Under the pieces are notes generated by a model. The model did not search any database. It saw only the letters and a list, made by a program, of their open reading frames with translations, and had not been told where the DNA came from. Below are positions 39,080-47,806 of a DNA stretch of 64,000 bases, one piece after another; position 1 is the stretch's first letter; every line of letters starts with the position of its first letter. Source of the DNA: Marinobacter maritimus (GTDB lineage: Bacteria > Pseudomonadota > Gammaproteobacteria > Pseudomonadales > Oleiphilaceae); contig NZ_VCGW01000003.1 in the NCBI RefSeq assembly GCF_007671675.1, positions 186,001-250,000 on the forward strand, written 5' to 3'. The translations under genes were made by a program, and so were the position numbers.

Positions 39080-39826
39080 CGCCAGTTCACAAAACACAAC
39101 GCTGGCTCCCAGAGTATCGCCGGTATAACCGCCCAGTTGTTGTTGCAAATACCAACCCCAAACCAGGGCAACCGTCAAAATGGCGGTTATGGCCACCAGC
39201 CATAGTCCCGGCAGCCAAGGACTGAAAACCAGAACTATCACAACGGTAAACACAACGCTGACAAGCAGGCGTTTGCGAGAGAAGCCCTCCGCCACGGGCT
39301 TGCTTTTACTCTTGTCCGGGTCTGTTACATAAGGCAGCCAGGCCATTAGAAGAAGCGGTGTCAGACGGCTGATTGCGGGAGCGACCAGTAACGCCAGCCA
39401 AATGCTTTGTGCATCTAGCAGAAGCGCCGCTTTCAGGCCCAGAGCCATCACCAAAGCCACGGTGCCGTAGGTGCCAATGCGGCTGTCTTTCATGATTTCC
39501 AAACGCTTCTCAACGGTATAGCCGCCACCCAGCGCATCTACGCTGTCGGCAAGGCCGTCTTCGTGGAAGGCGCCGGTAATAAACAGATGGAAGCATAAAA
39601 CCAGCAGCACACAGACAAGTGGGTTCCAAGCCAGGCTAAGGAGGGTGAACAATCCAGCGTAAAGTGCGCCCAGTAACAGGCCGACCAATGGCAAATATAC
39701 GCTGCACTGGTTCATGAGTTTCTGGGAATAATCAATACGCACCAACATCGGAATGCGGGTGAGAAACCCAACCGCTAACCAGAAAGCCTGCCATTCATTG
39801 GTTATCGATTTTGCTTCAGTAGGCAC
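39062..39826 (-). CDS. cobS: Adenosylcobinamide-GDP ribazoletransferase (cobalamin synthase)
   Basis: 254 aa, GTG start with GGAG 6 bases upstream. Six or so membrane helices; the Mg2+-binding signature FHEDGLADSVDALGGG and RLEIMKDSRIGTYG identify CobS. It joins alpha-ribazole (phosphate) to adenosylcobinamide-GDP, the last assembly step, at the inner membrane. It stands alone here, about 19 kb from the other cob genes, and has no riboswitch in the 190 bases before it. Confidence 0.94.
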   Translation of the reverse strand: MPTEAKSITNEWQAFWLAVGFLTRIPMLVRIDYSQKLMNQCSVYLPLVGLLLGALYAGLFTLLSLAWNPLVCVLLVLCFHLFITGAFHEDGLADSVDALGGGYTVEKRLEIMKDSRIGTYGTVALVMALGLKAALLLDAQSIWLALLVAPAISRLTPLLLMAWLPYVTDPDKSKSKPVAEGFSRKRLLVSVVFTVVIVLVFSPWLPGLWLVAITAILTVALVWGWYLQQQLGGYTGDTLGASVVFCELALLLGM

Positions 39827-40018
39827 TTGCGACTCCGTTCAGCAGAGGGTGTTCCCTCGGGCTATAAAACGCCGGCTATCGGGAAAGTCAGAAAGGTATC
39901 ATGGCTCCTGATTGTTTTCCCGGTTTTGTAGTTCTCCACATTTGAAATAGCTGTGCATGACACGGTGCGCTACACTTTTTCTATCGTGGCTGACTTTGTG
40001 CCAGGAGGCGAGTGGCTC

Positions 40019-41527
40019 ATGACGGAACAGTTCAAACAAAGCCAATGGCATGCAGACCCGGATTATTTTCTCCGGAAGCTGGCTTCGGCGATTCCCGGTT
40101 TACTGTGTGCCTACTGGCTGAGCGCTGATGGAGAGTCTCACCGATATCTGCTTATCAGCGAGCAGGTGCAGAACGTACTGGGCCTCGACCCGGCTGCATT
40201 GCGCGAAAGTGCGGATCTCATGTTTGACGCGGTTCATCCTGATGACCTGGCCGGTTTGAACGCCAGTGTTGCGGAGTCTGCCCGCGCGCTTGCACCTTGG
40301 CGCTACCAGGCGCGTTTAAAATTGAGAGCCGGCCATTATGAATGGTTTGAAGCCCACTCAAAGCCGGAACGGCAGGCCGACGGAAGTACAGTCTGGTATG
40401 GCCAGCTTCACAACATTCAGCATTATAAGGATCTGGAGATTACCCTCAGGGAAAGCGAGGCAGAGTCGGCGTTTCAGGCAAATTTTCAGAAGCTGATTGC
40501 CAGACTGTCGACGGAGTTTATCAATCTGGGATTTGGCAGCATTGATGAATGTATATCCGAGCTGTTGAGAGCGATCGGCGCATTTTTCGAGGTGGATCGG
40601 GCGTATTTATATGAATTTTCGCCAGATTATTGCGTTATGGATAACACTCACGAATGGTGCTCTTCCGGCGTGCCATCTCTCATTGACAGCCAGCGTGATG
40701 TGCCAACTGATGGTTTCGACTGGTGGCGGGGCAAGATCGATGAAATGGTCAGTGGCAATCGGGTCATTTTTGTCGAAGCGACCGAGCGGATACCGGCGGG
40801 CCCAGAGCGCACCCTGCTGGAGCAACAGGGTGTCAGCTCCATGTTTTGCGTACCGGTTCGCGTCCGGGGCCTTGTAACCGGCTTTTTTGGCGTCGACTCC
40901 CTACGCAAACGTGCCTGGCGAGAAGATCAGGCAGACCTTCTGATTATCGTATCGGGCCTGCTCTCCGGAGCACTTGAGCGCCACCGCCTGGAGAGTGAGC
41001 TTCTCAACCAGTCCATTCGCGACCCATTAACCGCTTTGCACAACCGCCGGTATCTGATGCCCCGGTTGAACGAAATGCTCAGCCGAGCCAACCGCCACCG
41101 GGAGCACTTTACTCTGGCGATGTTTGATCTGGACCGTTTCAAACACATCAACGATTCCAATGGGCACCTTGGGGGCGATTTCTGTCTGCGCACGTTTGCC
41201 GACATTCTCCTTGAACAGACCCGGGAAACTGACGTGGTGGCACGGTTTGGCGGTGAAGAGTTTGTTGTTGCGTTCAGTGGTGTGAGCCAGGCGGATGTGC
41301 GGGATACGGTAAGTCGCATTATTCGTGCGGTGCGCAGTCACAATTTCGTTTTTGAAAACAGCGTCTTGCCGCTAACGGTCAGTGCGGGTATCGCTGCCAT
41401 CGGGGAACTGGATGACATTCCAGCGACGCCCGACCCGCTTATACGGTTGGCGGACGACCGGCTCTATTGCGCAAAGCAGGCAGGACGCGACTGTCTTGTT
41501 GATGCATCAGGGGTATCGCGCATATAA
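40019..41527 (+). CDS. PAS-GAF-GGDEF diguanylate cyclase
   Basis: 502 aa from ATG 40019, AGGAGG 10 bases upstream. A PAS domain of the PAS_3 type (about 25-145; ILLR-like DLMFDAVHPDDL, YEWFEAHSKPERQADGS), a GAF domain (about 165-330; FFEVDRAYLYEFSPD, GVSSMFCVPVRVRGLVTGFFGVD in pieces), and a GGDEF domain (about 335-500) with RFGGEEF. An RETD five residues before it fits the inhibitory I-site. It should make cyclic di-GMP in the cytoplasm in response to a small ligand or redox cue. No EAL domain and no membrane helix. Confidence 0.9.
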   Translation: MTEQFKQSQWHADPDYFLRKLASAIPGLLCAYWLSADGESHRYLLISEQVQNVLGLDPAALRESADLMFDAVHPDDLAGLNASVAESARALAPWRYQARLKLRAGHYEWFEAHSKPERQADGSTVWYGQLHNIQHYKDLEITLRESEAESAFQANFQKLIARLSTEFINLGFGSIDECISELLRAIGAFFEVDRAYLYEFSPDYCVMDNTHEWCSSGVPSLIDSQRDVPTDGFDWWRGKIDEMVSGNRVIFVEATERIPAGPERTLLEQQGVSSMFCVPVRVRGLVTGFFGVDSLRKRAWREDQADLLIIVSGLLSGALERHRLESELLNQSIRDPLTALHNRRYLMPRLNEMLSRANRHREHFTLAMFDLDRFKHINDSNGHLGGDFCLRTFADILLEQTRETDVVARFGGEEFVVAFSGVSQADVRDTVSRIIRAVRSHNFVFENSVLPLTVSAGIAAIGELDDIPATPDPLIRLADDRLYCAKQAGRDCLVDASGVSRI

Positions 41528-41546
41528 GCAAAGAGAATTTCACCTT

Positions 41547-41585
41547 ATATTCCGTTGTGGTATATCCTTAGAATCAAAATCTAAG
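41547..41585. promoter_or_regulatory. Two dyads upstream of the persulfide dioxygenase-SulP pair
   Basis: First, ATATTCC-N5-GGTATAT (41547-41565), imperfect at one base per arm. Second, perfect CTTAGA-N7-TCTAAG (41567-41585). They lie 27-65 bases before the GTG start, where an operator for a sulfide or persulfide sensor would be expected. Which protein binds is unknown. Confidence 0.45.
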
Positions 41586-41611
41586 ACTCCACCCCAGCGG
41601 AGGTGAATGCC

Positions 41612-42478
41612 GTGAGTAACCCCATCGTGCAGCATTTTTTTGATGAGCCCACCAATACGTTCAGTTATGTCGTTCGTGACCCTGTCAGTCAGGCCTGTGC
41701 CGTTCTTGATTCGGTGCTTGATTTTGATTACGCCGCAGGCAGAACCGATGTGCGCTCAGCGGATGAAATTGTTGAGTACGTTCGGTCAAATAATCTGAAG
41801 GTTGAGTGGATTCTTGAGACACACGTGCATGCGGATCACCTCTCCGCTGCGCCCTATCTCCACGAGAAACTCGGCGGTAAAACCGGTATTGGCGCCCATA
41901 TCCGGGAGGTTCAGGAAATTTTCGGCAAGGCATTTAATGCAGGAACTGACTTCGCCCGTGACGGCAGCCAGTTTGATCGTCTTTTCCGGGATGGCGATAC
42001 ATTCACCATCGGAGGCCTTGAATGCCGCGTAATGCACACGCCGGGCCACACGCCCGCGTGCCTGACCTATGTCATTGGTGATGCTGCCTTTGTGGGCGAT
42101 ACGCTGTTCATGCCTGATTATGGAACCGCCCGCTGCGATTTCCCGGGCGGTGATGCCCGTGAACTTTACCAGTCAATCCGCAAGGTTTTGTCTCTACCTG
42201 CCGAAACCCGTGTATTCCTGTGCCATGACTACAAAGCACCTGGTCGGGATGAGTATGTGCATCAGACGACCGTAGCTGAGCAGCGTGAGGCCAATATTCA
42301 CGTGCACGATGGCATCAGCGAAGAAGAGTTTGTACAGATGCGTACCAAGCGCGATGCGACTCTCGATATGCCGCGGCTGATCCTGCCGTCTGTACAGGTG
42401 AATATGCGCGCAGGAGAAATGCCGCCGGCAGAGGACAACGGTCGGGTGTATCTGAAAATTCCGGTCAATTTGTTCTGA
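41612..42478 (+). CDS. MBL-fold persulfide dioxygenase-like hydrolase
   Basis: 288 aa from GTG 41612, chosen because a full GGAGGTGA lies 5 bases upstream; a GTG at 41603 falls inside that site. Metal motif THVHADHLSAA (HxHxDH), HTPGHTPACLTYVIGD, FVGDTLFMPDYGTARCDF and FLCHDYKAPGRD are typical of the ETHE1/Blh type. It oxidises glutathione persulfide to sulfite with O2 and one iron. The sulfate/sulfite-type permease that follows 7 bases later fits export or uptake of the oxidised sulfur product. Confidence 0.88.
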   Translation: MSNPIVQHFFDEPTNTFSYVVRDPVSQACAVLDSVLDFDYAAGRTDVRSADEIVEYVRSNNLKVEWILETHVHADHLSAAPYLHEKLGGKTGIGAHIREVQEIFGKAFNAGTDFARDGSQFDRLFRDGDTFTIGGLECRVMHTPGHTPACLTYVIGDAAFVGDTLFMPDYGTARCDFPGGDARELYQSIRKVLSLPAETRVFLCHDYKAPGRDEYVHQTTVAEQREANIHVHDGISEEEFVQMRTKRDATLDMPRLILPSVQVNMRAGEMPPAEDNGRVYLKIPVNLF

Positions 42479-42485
42479 GCGCCGG

Positions 42486-44219
42486 ATGAACGTAAAACGC
42501 TACCTGCCTATTCTCCAGTGGGCGCCTCAATACGGTCGAAGCCAGGCCTCCAGCGACCTGGTGGCTGCGGTGATTGTGACCGTTATGCTGATTCCACAGT
42601 CTCTGGCCTATGCTTTGCTCGCTGGCTTGCCAGCGCAGGTCGGGCTTTACGCCAGCATTCTTCCGCTGGTGGTCTATGCGATCTTTGGCACAAGCCGGAC
42701 ACTTTCGGTTGGGCCCGTAGCGGTGGCGTCTCTGATGACGGCCGCTGCCCTGGCGCCGTTGGCCGAGGCCGGGAGCCCCGAGTACATCGCGGGGGCTATC
42801 CTGCTGGCCATTATGTCAGGGCTGATGCTCACGATGATGGGCATTCTGCGGCTGGGTTTTCTCGCCAACTTTCTTAGCCATCCCGTGATCTCCGGCTTTG
42901 TTACTGCCTCCGGCATCGTGATCGCAGCCAGCCAGTTGAAACACATTTTTGGCGTGCAGGCATCGGGCCAGAATCTGCTGACGATTGGTCAGTCGCTGAT
43001 GTTGTCGATAAGCGACACCAATCTATCCACTTTGATTGTTGGCACAGGTGCACTGCTGTTCCTGGTGTTCGCTCGAAAATACCTCAAGCCGCTACTGCTT
43101 CTGGCAGGCGTAGCTGCGCGCGCCGCTGAGATCATTACCAAAACGGCCCCGATTCTAGCGGTACTGGCTACTACATTGGTCGCCTGGCAATTCCGGCTCG
43201 ATTTGCAGGGCGTGCGGCTGGTTGGTGTTGTGCCTTCCGGGCTTCCTGAGCTGACAATGCCGTCAATGGATTGGGGGCTGTGGCGGCAACTTGCGGTCAG
43301 TGCCTTGCTGATCAGCGTTGTGGGCTTTGTGGAATCGGTTTCCGTCGGGCAAACGCTGGCGGCAAAACGGCGGCAGCGGATCGATCCGGATCAGGAGCTG
43401 ATCGGCCTGGGTACCGCCAACCTTGGCGCAGGATTTTCGGGGGGCATGCCCGTAACCGGCGGTTTCTCACGCTCGGTTGTCAACTTTGATGCCGGTGCAG
43501 AGACTCCGGCTGCAGGCGCATACACGGCCGTCGGCATTGCCCTGGCCACGCTGTTTCTGACGCCGGCTATTGCTTATCTGCCGCAGGCGACGCTGGCGGC
43601 GACCATTATCATTGCGGTGACGACGCTGATCGATTTGCCAGCGCTGGGGCGCACCTGGCGTTATTCGCGCCCGGATTTTGGTGCCATGCTGGCAACTATT
43701 CTGCTGACTCTTGCGCACAGCGTTGAGGCGGGCATTATTGCTGGCGTGGCGCTTTCCATCGGGCTGTTCCTCTATCGTACCAGCCGGCCTCACAGCGCAG
43801 TTGTCGGAAGGGTTCCCGGCACTGAACACTTCCGAAATGTGCTTCGTCACGACGTGCAGTTGTGCCCGAAAGTCACGTTTTTGCGGGTGGATGAAAGCCT
43901 GTATTTTGCCAATGCGCGCTTCTTGGAAGAGACGGTGATGGACTTGGTGATCCGCAAGCCGGAGCTGAAGGATCTGGTGCTGGTGTGCCCGGCGGTCAAC
44001 CTGGTCGATGCCTCGGCGCTGGAAAGCCTGGAAGCCATTAATGAGCGCTTGAGAGATGCTGGCGTCTGTCTGCATCTTTCCGAGGTGAAAGGGCCGGTTA
44101 TGGACCGCCTGAAAAATACAGAACTGATCTCCCATCTGAGCGGGCAAGTGTTTCTGAGCACGTACGAGGCCTGGCAGACTCTTACGGGTACTCTCGTTTC
44201 CCTTAAAAAAACCGCGTGA
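42486..44219 (+). CDS. SulP-family anion permease with STAS domain
   Basis: 577 aa. The membrane part (about 1-430) begins with the SulP signature DLVAAVIVTVMLIPQSLAYALLAGLP and includes GFVESVSVGQTLAAKRRQRIDPDQE in pieces, GLGTANLGAGFSGGMPVTGGFSRS; both blocks are family hallmarks. The STAS domain (about 445-565) has CPAVNLVDASALESLE. It carries sulfate, bicarbonate or a related anion across the inner membrane. Operon with the persulfide dioxygenase. Confidence 0.92.
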   Translation: MNVKRYLPILQWAPQYGRSQASSDLVAAVIVTVMLIPQSLAYALLAGLPAQVGLYASILPLVVYAIFGTSRTLSVGPVAVASLMTAAALAPLAEAGSPEYIAGAILLAIMSGLMLTMMGILRLGFLANFLSHPVISGFVTASGIVIAASQLKHIFGVQASGQNLLTIGQSLMLSISDTNLSTLIVGTGALLFLVFARKYLKPLLLLAGVAARAAEIITKTAPILAVLATTLVAWQFRLDLQGVRLVGVVPSGLPELTMPSMDWGLWRQLAVSALLISVVGFVESVSVGQTLAAKRRQRIDPDQELIGLGTANLGAGFSGGMPVTGGFSRSVVNFDAGAETPAAGAYTAVGIALATLFLTPAIAYLPQATLAATIIIAVTTLIDLPALGRTWRYSRPDFGAMLATILLTLAHSVEAGIIAGVALSIGLFLYRTSRPHSAVVGRVPGTEHFRNVLRHDVQLCPKVTFLRVDESLYFANARFLEETVMDLVIRKPELKDLVLVCPAVNLVDASALESLEAINERLRDAGVCLHLSEVKGPVMDRLKNTELISHLSGQVFLSTYEAWQTLTGTLVSLKKTA

Positions 44220-44331
44220 TCCGAGCGAATCTGGCTGGATTCTGTTGCCCGATGGCACAGATCATTGACCGCCTGGCGGTTAAGGTCGTTATCATAGGAA
44301 TCTGTTCCAGATTTCTGTGAGCGTTTGCACT

Positions 44332-44991
44332 ATGGGCATGACCGAAAACCTGCTATCTACCACGCAGTGGCTGGTGACCCTGGCTTTGTTCCTGTTGATT
44401 CTGGTGCAGGCGGCCCGTTCAGTACGCTGGCGTAAACTGCGTTCAGACGACGCGTTGCAGCATTCGTTTTTTGGTGCGGCGGTGGTGCTGGGCTTTCTCT
44501 GGCAGTTGCGGGCGGGTATTTATCCCGGGCTTGCGATTCATATCTTTGGCATTACCGTGGTCACCCTGATGCTGGGTTGGGGGCTGGCTGTGTTTGCCGG
44601 GCTGCTGGCGTTGGTGAGTACCGTGATCATGGGTCGTGAGCCGGTCACAATGTTCGCCGCCAACGGCTTTGTGACCGTGATGATTCCGGCTCTTGTTACC
44701 CATGGCATCATGCTCTGGGAACGGCATCGGAACTTCAGTAATTTTTTTGCTTATATTTTTTTCTGCGGCTTTTTCGGAGCGGGTATTTCAGTGGCCGCTG
44801 CAGGCCTGGTTATGTGCCTGATGCTTTGGCTCAGTGGCGTGTACGAGTTTTCCGAGCTGGTTCACGGTTACCTGCGGTATCTGCCTCTGTTCATGATACC
44901 GGAGGGTTTCGTGAACGGCGCAATTGTTACGGGCATGATGGTATTCCACCCAGACCGGCTGACAACACTGGATCAACGTCGCTACCGGTAA
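44332..44991 (+). CDS. CbiM-like membrane protein
   Basis: 219 aa from ATG 44332 (a second ATG follows at 44338; ribosome site weak). Six or seven membrane helices. Segments HIFGITVVTLMLGW, FAANGFVTVMIPALVTHGI and the C-terminal IPEGFVNGAIVTGMM resemble the CbiM/energy-coupling-factor core family for Co2+ or Ni2+. The usual N-terminal MHI/H metal site of CbiM is not present, and no CbiN, CbiQ or CbiO partner is nearby. Substrate unknown. Confidence 0.78.
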   Translation: MGMTENLLSTTQWLVTLALFLLILVQAARSVRWRKLRSDDALQHSFFGAAVVLGFLWQLRAGIYPGLAIHIFGITVVTLMLGWGLAVFAGLLALVSTVIMGREPVTMFAANGFVTVMIPALVTHGIMLWERHRNFSNFFAYIFFCGFFGAGISVAAAGLVMCLMLWLSGVYEFSELVHGYLRYLPLFMIPEGFVNGAIVTGMMVFHPDRLTTLDQRRYR

Positions 44992-45010
44992 CGGGGCTGC
45001 ACGTAGCCGA

Positions 45011-47143
45011 TTATCTGCTTTGCCGACCGCTTGCAGGTTCCAGAACGTTGCCTTCGATTTTGGTTTGCTGGTGCCATTGCCGCAGCCACTCCTGTATTTC
45101 GCTCGCCGGCATCGGGCGGGCAATGCCGTAGCCCTGGATATAATCGCAACCTAGCTGCCGCAGTGCCCGGGCGTGGTCCAGGGTTTCAACGCCTTCTGCC
45201 AGAATAGGGTGTGTAAACCGCTGGCCCAGGAAAATGACACTCTCCACAATGGCCCGATCGCTGGCATCATCGAGCATGTTGCGCACAAAGCTCTTGTCAA
45301 TTTTCACCAGATCAACCGGAAGCGTGCGCAGGTAAGTCAGTGAGGAGAACCCCGTACCGAAATCGTCCAGTGCAATCCGGAACCCCAAATCCTGACAGCG
45401 CGCAAGCACGTTTCTGGCGCGCCTGATGTCATCCAGTGCTGTTGATTCCAGAACTTCCAGAGTGATCTGCCGGGGCTCGATGGCCGGATGGCTGTGCAGG
45501 TAACTTTCCAGATAGCGGGTGAAACTTTGGTCCATCAGGTGCTGGGCACTGATGTTAATGCTCACCGACAGGTCCTCGCCTGCGGCCTGCCAGAGATTCA
45601 TCTGATAGATGGCTTCTTTAAGGACCCACTGGCCCAGGGGCACTTCCAGATGGCTGCCCTCCAGTGTGGTCAGAAACTCGGCAGGGAGCAGCAGTCCCTT
45701 TTGGGGATGGTTCCAGCGAACAAGGGCCTCAAAGCCCACGACCTCACAGCCCGCTATTCGTACCTGGGGCTGGAAATAAAGCTCGAACTCTTCGTTTTCC
45801 AGCGCCTGTGAGATTTCGGTGAGCTGTTGACGCCGTTGTCGGCGATGCTCGTTCAGTTCCGGGTCGAAAAAGTGCAACAGGTTCCGCCCTTTTTCTTTTG
45901 CGGAGTACATGGCCTGATCGGCATGGCGAATCAGGCCTTCAGCATCTGCACTGTCCGCCGGGTATCGGGTGATGCCAAGGCTTGCTGTGAGCGTGATCGG
46001 GCCAGTGCCGACGCCAGGATCAAGGGGCTCATTGATGGAGGCCAACATGCGTTCATAAACGCTGTCGTGGTCCTCGCTCTGCAGGATCACACCGAACTCA
46101 TCGCCACCAATCCGGGCAACGGTATCACCACTCCGCAGGGTTTGGGCCAGGCGGCTTGCAAGAATACGCAGTATCTCGTTGCCTGCGGCATGCCCAAAGC
46201 TGTCGTTGATGGCCTCGAAACCGTCCAGGTCCAGATAACAGACTGACAGGTTTTTGTGCTGGCGATCAGCGTGTGTCTGCGCGTCGCGGAGGCGGTCTTC
46301 CAGTAGCTGTCGATTCGGTAAGCCGGTCAGCTCGTCATAGTTGACGGCCCGGTCGAGATCTTTGGCATGATTCTTCAGAGCCGTAATGTCTGTGAAAGAG
46401 GCAACGTGATAATAGCGCCCAGGCTCGTCCAGGTGGACGCGGCTGACCGACAGTAATTCAACAAATTCTTCGCCGCTTTTCCGGCGGTTCCAGATTTCAC
46501 CCCGCCAATGATCTGTTCTTTCGATACGCTGCCACATGGAACGATAGTATGCCGGGGAATGGCGGCCCGAACTGAGGATGGACGGGTTAAGACCCAGTAC
46601 GTCACTACGGCTGTATCCGGTTATGCGTGAAAAGGCCGGATTTACGTCCAGTATGCGGTTGTTCTGATCCGAAATGAGGATGGCTTCATGGCTGCGATCA
46701 AAAACGCTGGCAGCAATGCGCAAGCCGCGCTCACTGTGTTTGCGATCCGAAATGTTGGTCATGACAGCGATGAAGCCCGGTAACACGCCTTGCTCGGCAC
46801 CGATCGGTACGCCATAGATGTGAACCCAGAACGGCGTGCCTGGGCGTGTGTAAAGCAGGATGTCTTCTTCGAACGGCTGTGCCAGGAGCAGTTTGTGGCA
46901 GATCCGACTGACTTTATCAGGATCCGTGGCCGGGCCGTTGAACAAGTCCTTCGGATGGGCGCCGCAGATATCCCGCAGCAGGTAGCCAGTATATTCCTCA
47001 AAGCCGGGATTGGCCCACTGGATAGCGCCGGTGTCATCAAGAATCAGGACCATATTGCGGATGGCGCTGGCAACCAGTGACAGGCGTTCCAGGCCAACCT
47101 CCTGGGTGTGCCTTCTATGTTCCGGATGATCTGAATCTGACAT
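45011..47143 (-). CDS. PAS-PAS-GGDEF-EAL c-di-GMP protein
   Basis: 710 aa from ATG 47143; a TTG at 47200 would add 19 residues. Two PAS domains (about 25-140 and 150-270; NISDRKH and FTDITALK mark their ends), then GGDEF (about 280-440) with an intact IGGDEF, and EAL (about 450-700) with GFEALVRWNHP, NISAQ, LDDFGTGFSSL and ILAEGVETLD. Both catalytic signatures look complete, so synthesis, breakdown or both are possible. No membrane helix is seen. Upstream lies the RegA-type gene in the same direction, 130 bases away. Confidence 0.92.
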   Translation of the reverse strand: MSDSDHPEHRRHTQEVGLERLSLVASAIRNMVLILDDTGAIQWANPGFEEYTGYLLRDICGAHPKDLFNGPATDPDKVSRICHKLLLAQPFEEDILLYTRPGTPFWVHIYGVPIGAEQGVLPGFIAVMTNISDRKHSERGLRIAASVFDRSHEAILISDQNNRILDVNPAFSRITGYSRSDVLGLNPSILSSGRHSPAYYRSMWQRIERTDHWRGEIWNRRKSGEEFVELLSVSRVHLDEPGRYYHVASFTDITALKNHAKDLDRAVNYDELTGLPNRQLLEDRLRDAQTHADRQHKNLSVCYLDLDGFEAINDSFGHAAGNEILRILASRLAQTLRSGDTVARIGGDEFGVILQSEDHDSVYERMLASINEPLDPGVGTGPITLTASLGITRYPADSADAEGLIRHADQAMYSAKEKGRNLLHFFDPELNEHRRQRRQQLTEISQALENEEFELYFQPQVRIAGCEVVGFEALVRWNHPQKGLLLPAEFLTTLEGSHLEVPLGQWVLKEAIYQMNLWQAAGEDLSVSINISAQHLMDQSFTRYLESYLHSHPAIEPRQITLEVLESTALDDIRRARNVLARCQDLGFRIALDDFGTGFSSLTYLRTLPVDLVKIDKSFVRNMLDDASDRAIVESVIFLGQRFTHPILAEGVETLDHARALRQLGCDYIQGYGIARPMPASEIQEWLRQWHQQTKIEGNVLEPASGRQSR

Positions 47144-47272
47144 GGTTAAATTTGTTCTCTGGCCAAATGTGTGACTGTCCTCCTTGTCATGATGGGTCAA
47201 GTTTTAGCGGTGCGGCCTGCTCTGCGCCTCCGTATGTCCCACCAGATAATGAGTTATGTAAGGGCTTCTTTT

Positions 47273-47806
47273 CTAGTTGCGCCAGCGGGAATGCTTCTGC
47301 AGCTTTCGTTGCAGGGTCCGCCGGTGCATGTGCAGGGCTCTGGCTGTGGCAGAGACGTTGCCGTCATGCTCGTTGAGCACCCTCTGAATGTGTTCCCACT
47401 CCATCTCCTCCACTGAGGGTGGTTCCTCGCGCAGCTCCGGCGTCACGGCCAGAGCTTCGAAACCGCTCAAGAGCTGGCCGATCGTAACCGGTTTGCATAA
47501 ATAGTTGACGGCGCCCCTGCGCATTGCCTCAACGGCCGTGGCGATACTGCCGTAGCCAGTTAACACCAGAATCTCCAAAGCTGGCTGTTTGGCAAGGAGT
47601 TCAGGCAGCAGCTGCAGGCCACTCTCACCCGCAAGATTGAGGTCCAGAATGCATTTTTGGAAGACCTGCGAATCCAGGGCCTGGAGGGCTTCAGCATGGT
47701 TATGGGTGCAGATAGCCATAAGGTTTTGGCGATTCAGGGCGCGCTGGAGTATTTGCAGGAAGGCGGCGTCGTCGTCCACAAGCAGCCAGCTATCAGACGT
47801 GGTCAT
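47273..47806 (-). CDS. regA: ActR/PrrA/RegA-type redox response regulator
   Basis: 177 aa, the family's normal short length. Receiver domain (about 1-120) with D11-D13, phospho-acceptor D55 in KCILDLNLAGESG, and LCKPV. A Fis-type helix-turn-helix closes the protein: IQRVLNEHDGNVSATARALHMHRRTLQRKL in pieces. With its kinase it sets respiratory and redox genes (RoxR in pseudomonads). The ATG overlaps the kinase stop by 4 bases. Confidence 0.93.
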   Translation of the reverse strand: MTTSDSWLLVDDDAAFLQILQRALNRQNLMAICTHNHAEALQALDSQVFQKCILDLNLAGESGLQLLPELLAKQPALEILVLTGYGSIATAVEAMRRGAVNYLCKPVTIGQLLSGFEALAVTPELREEPPSVEEMEWEHIQRVLNEHDGNVSATARALHMHRRTLQRKLQKHSRWRN

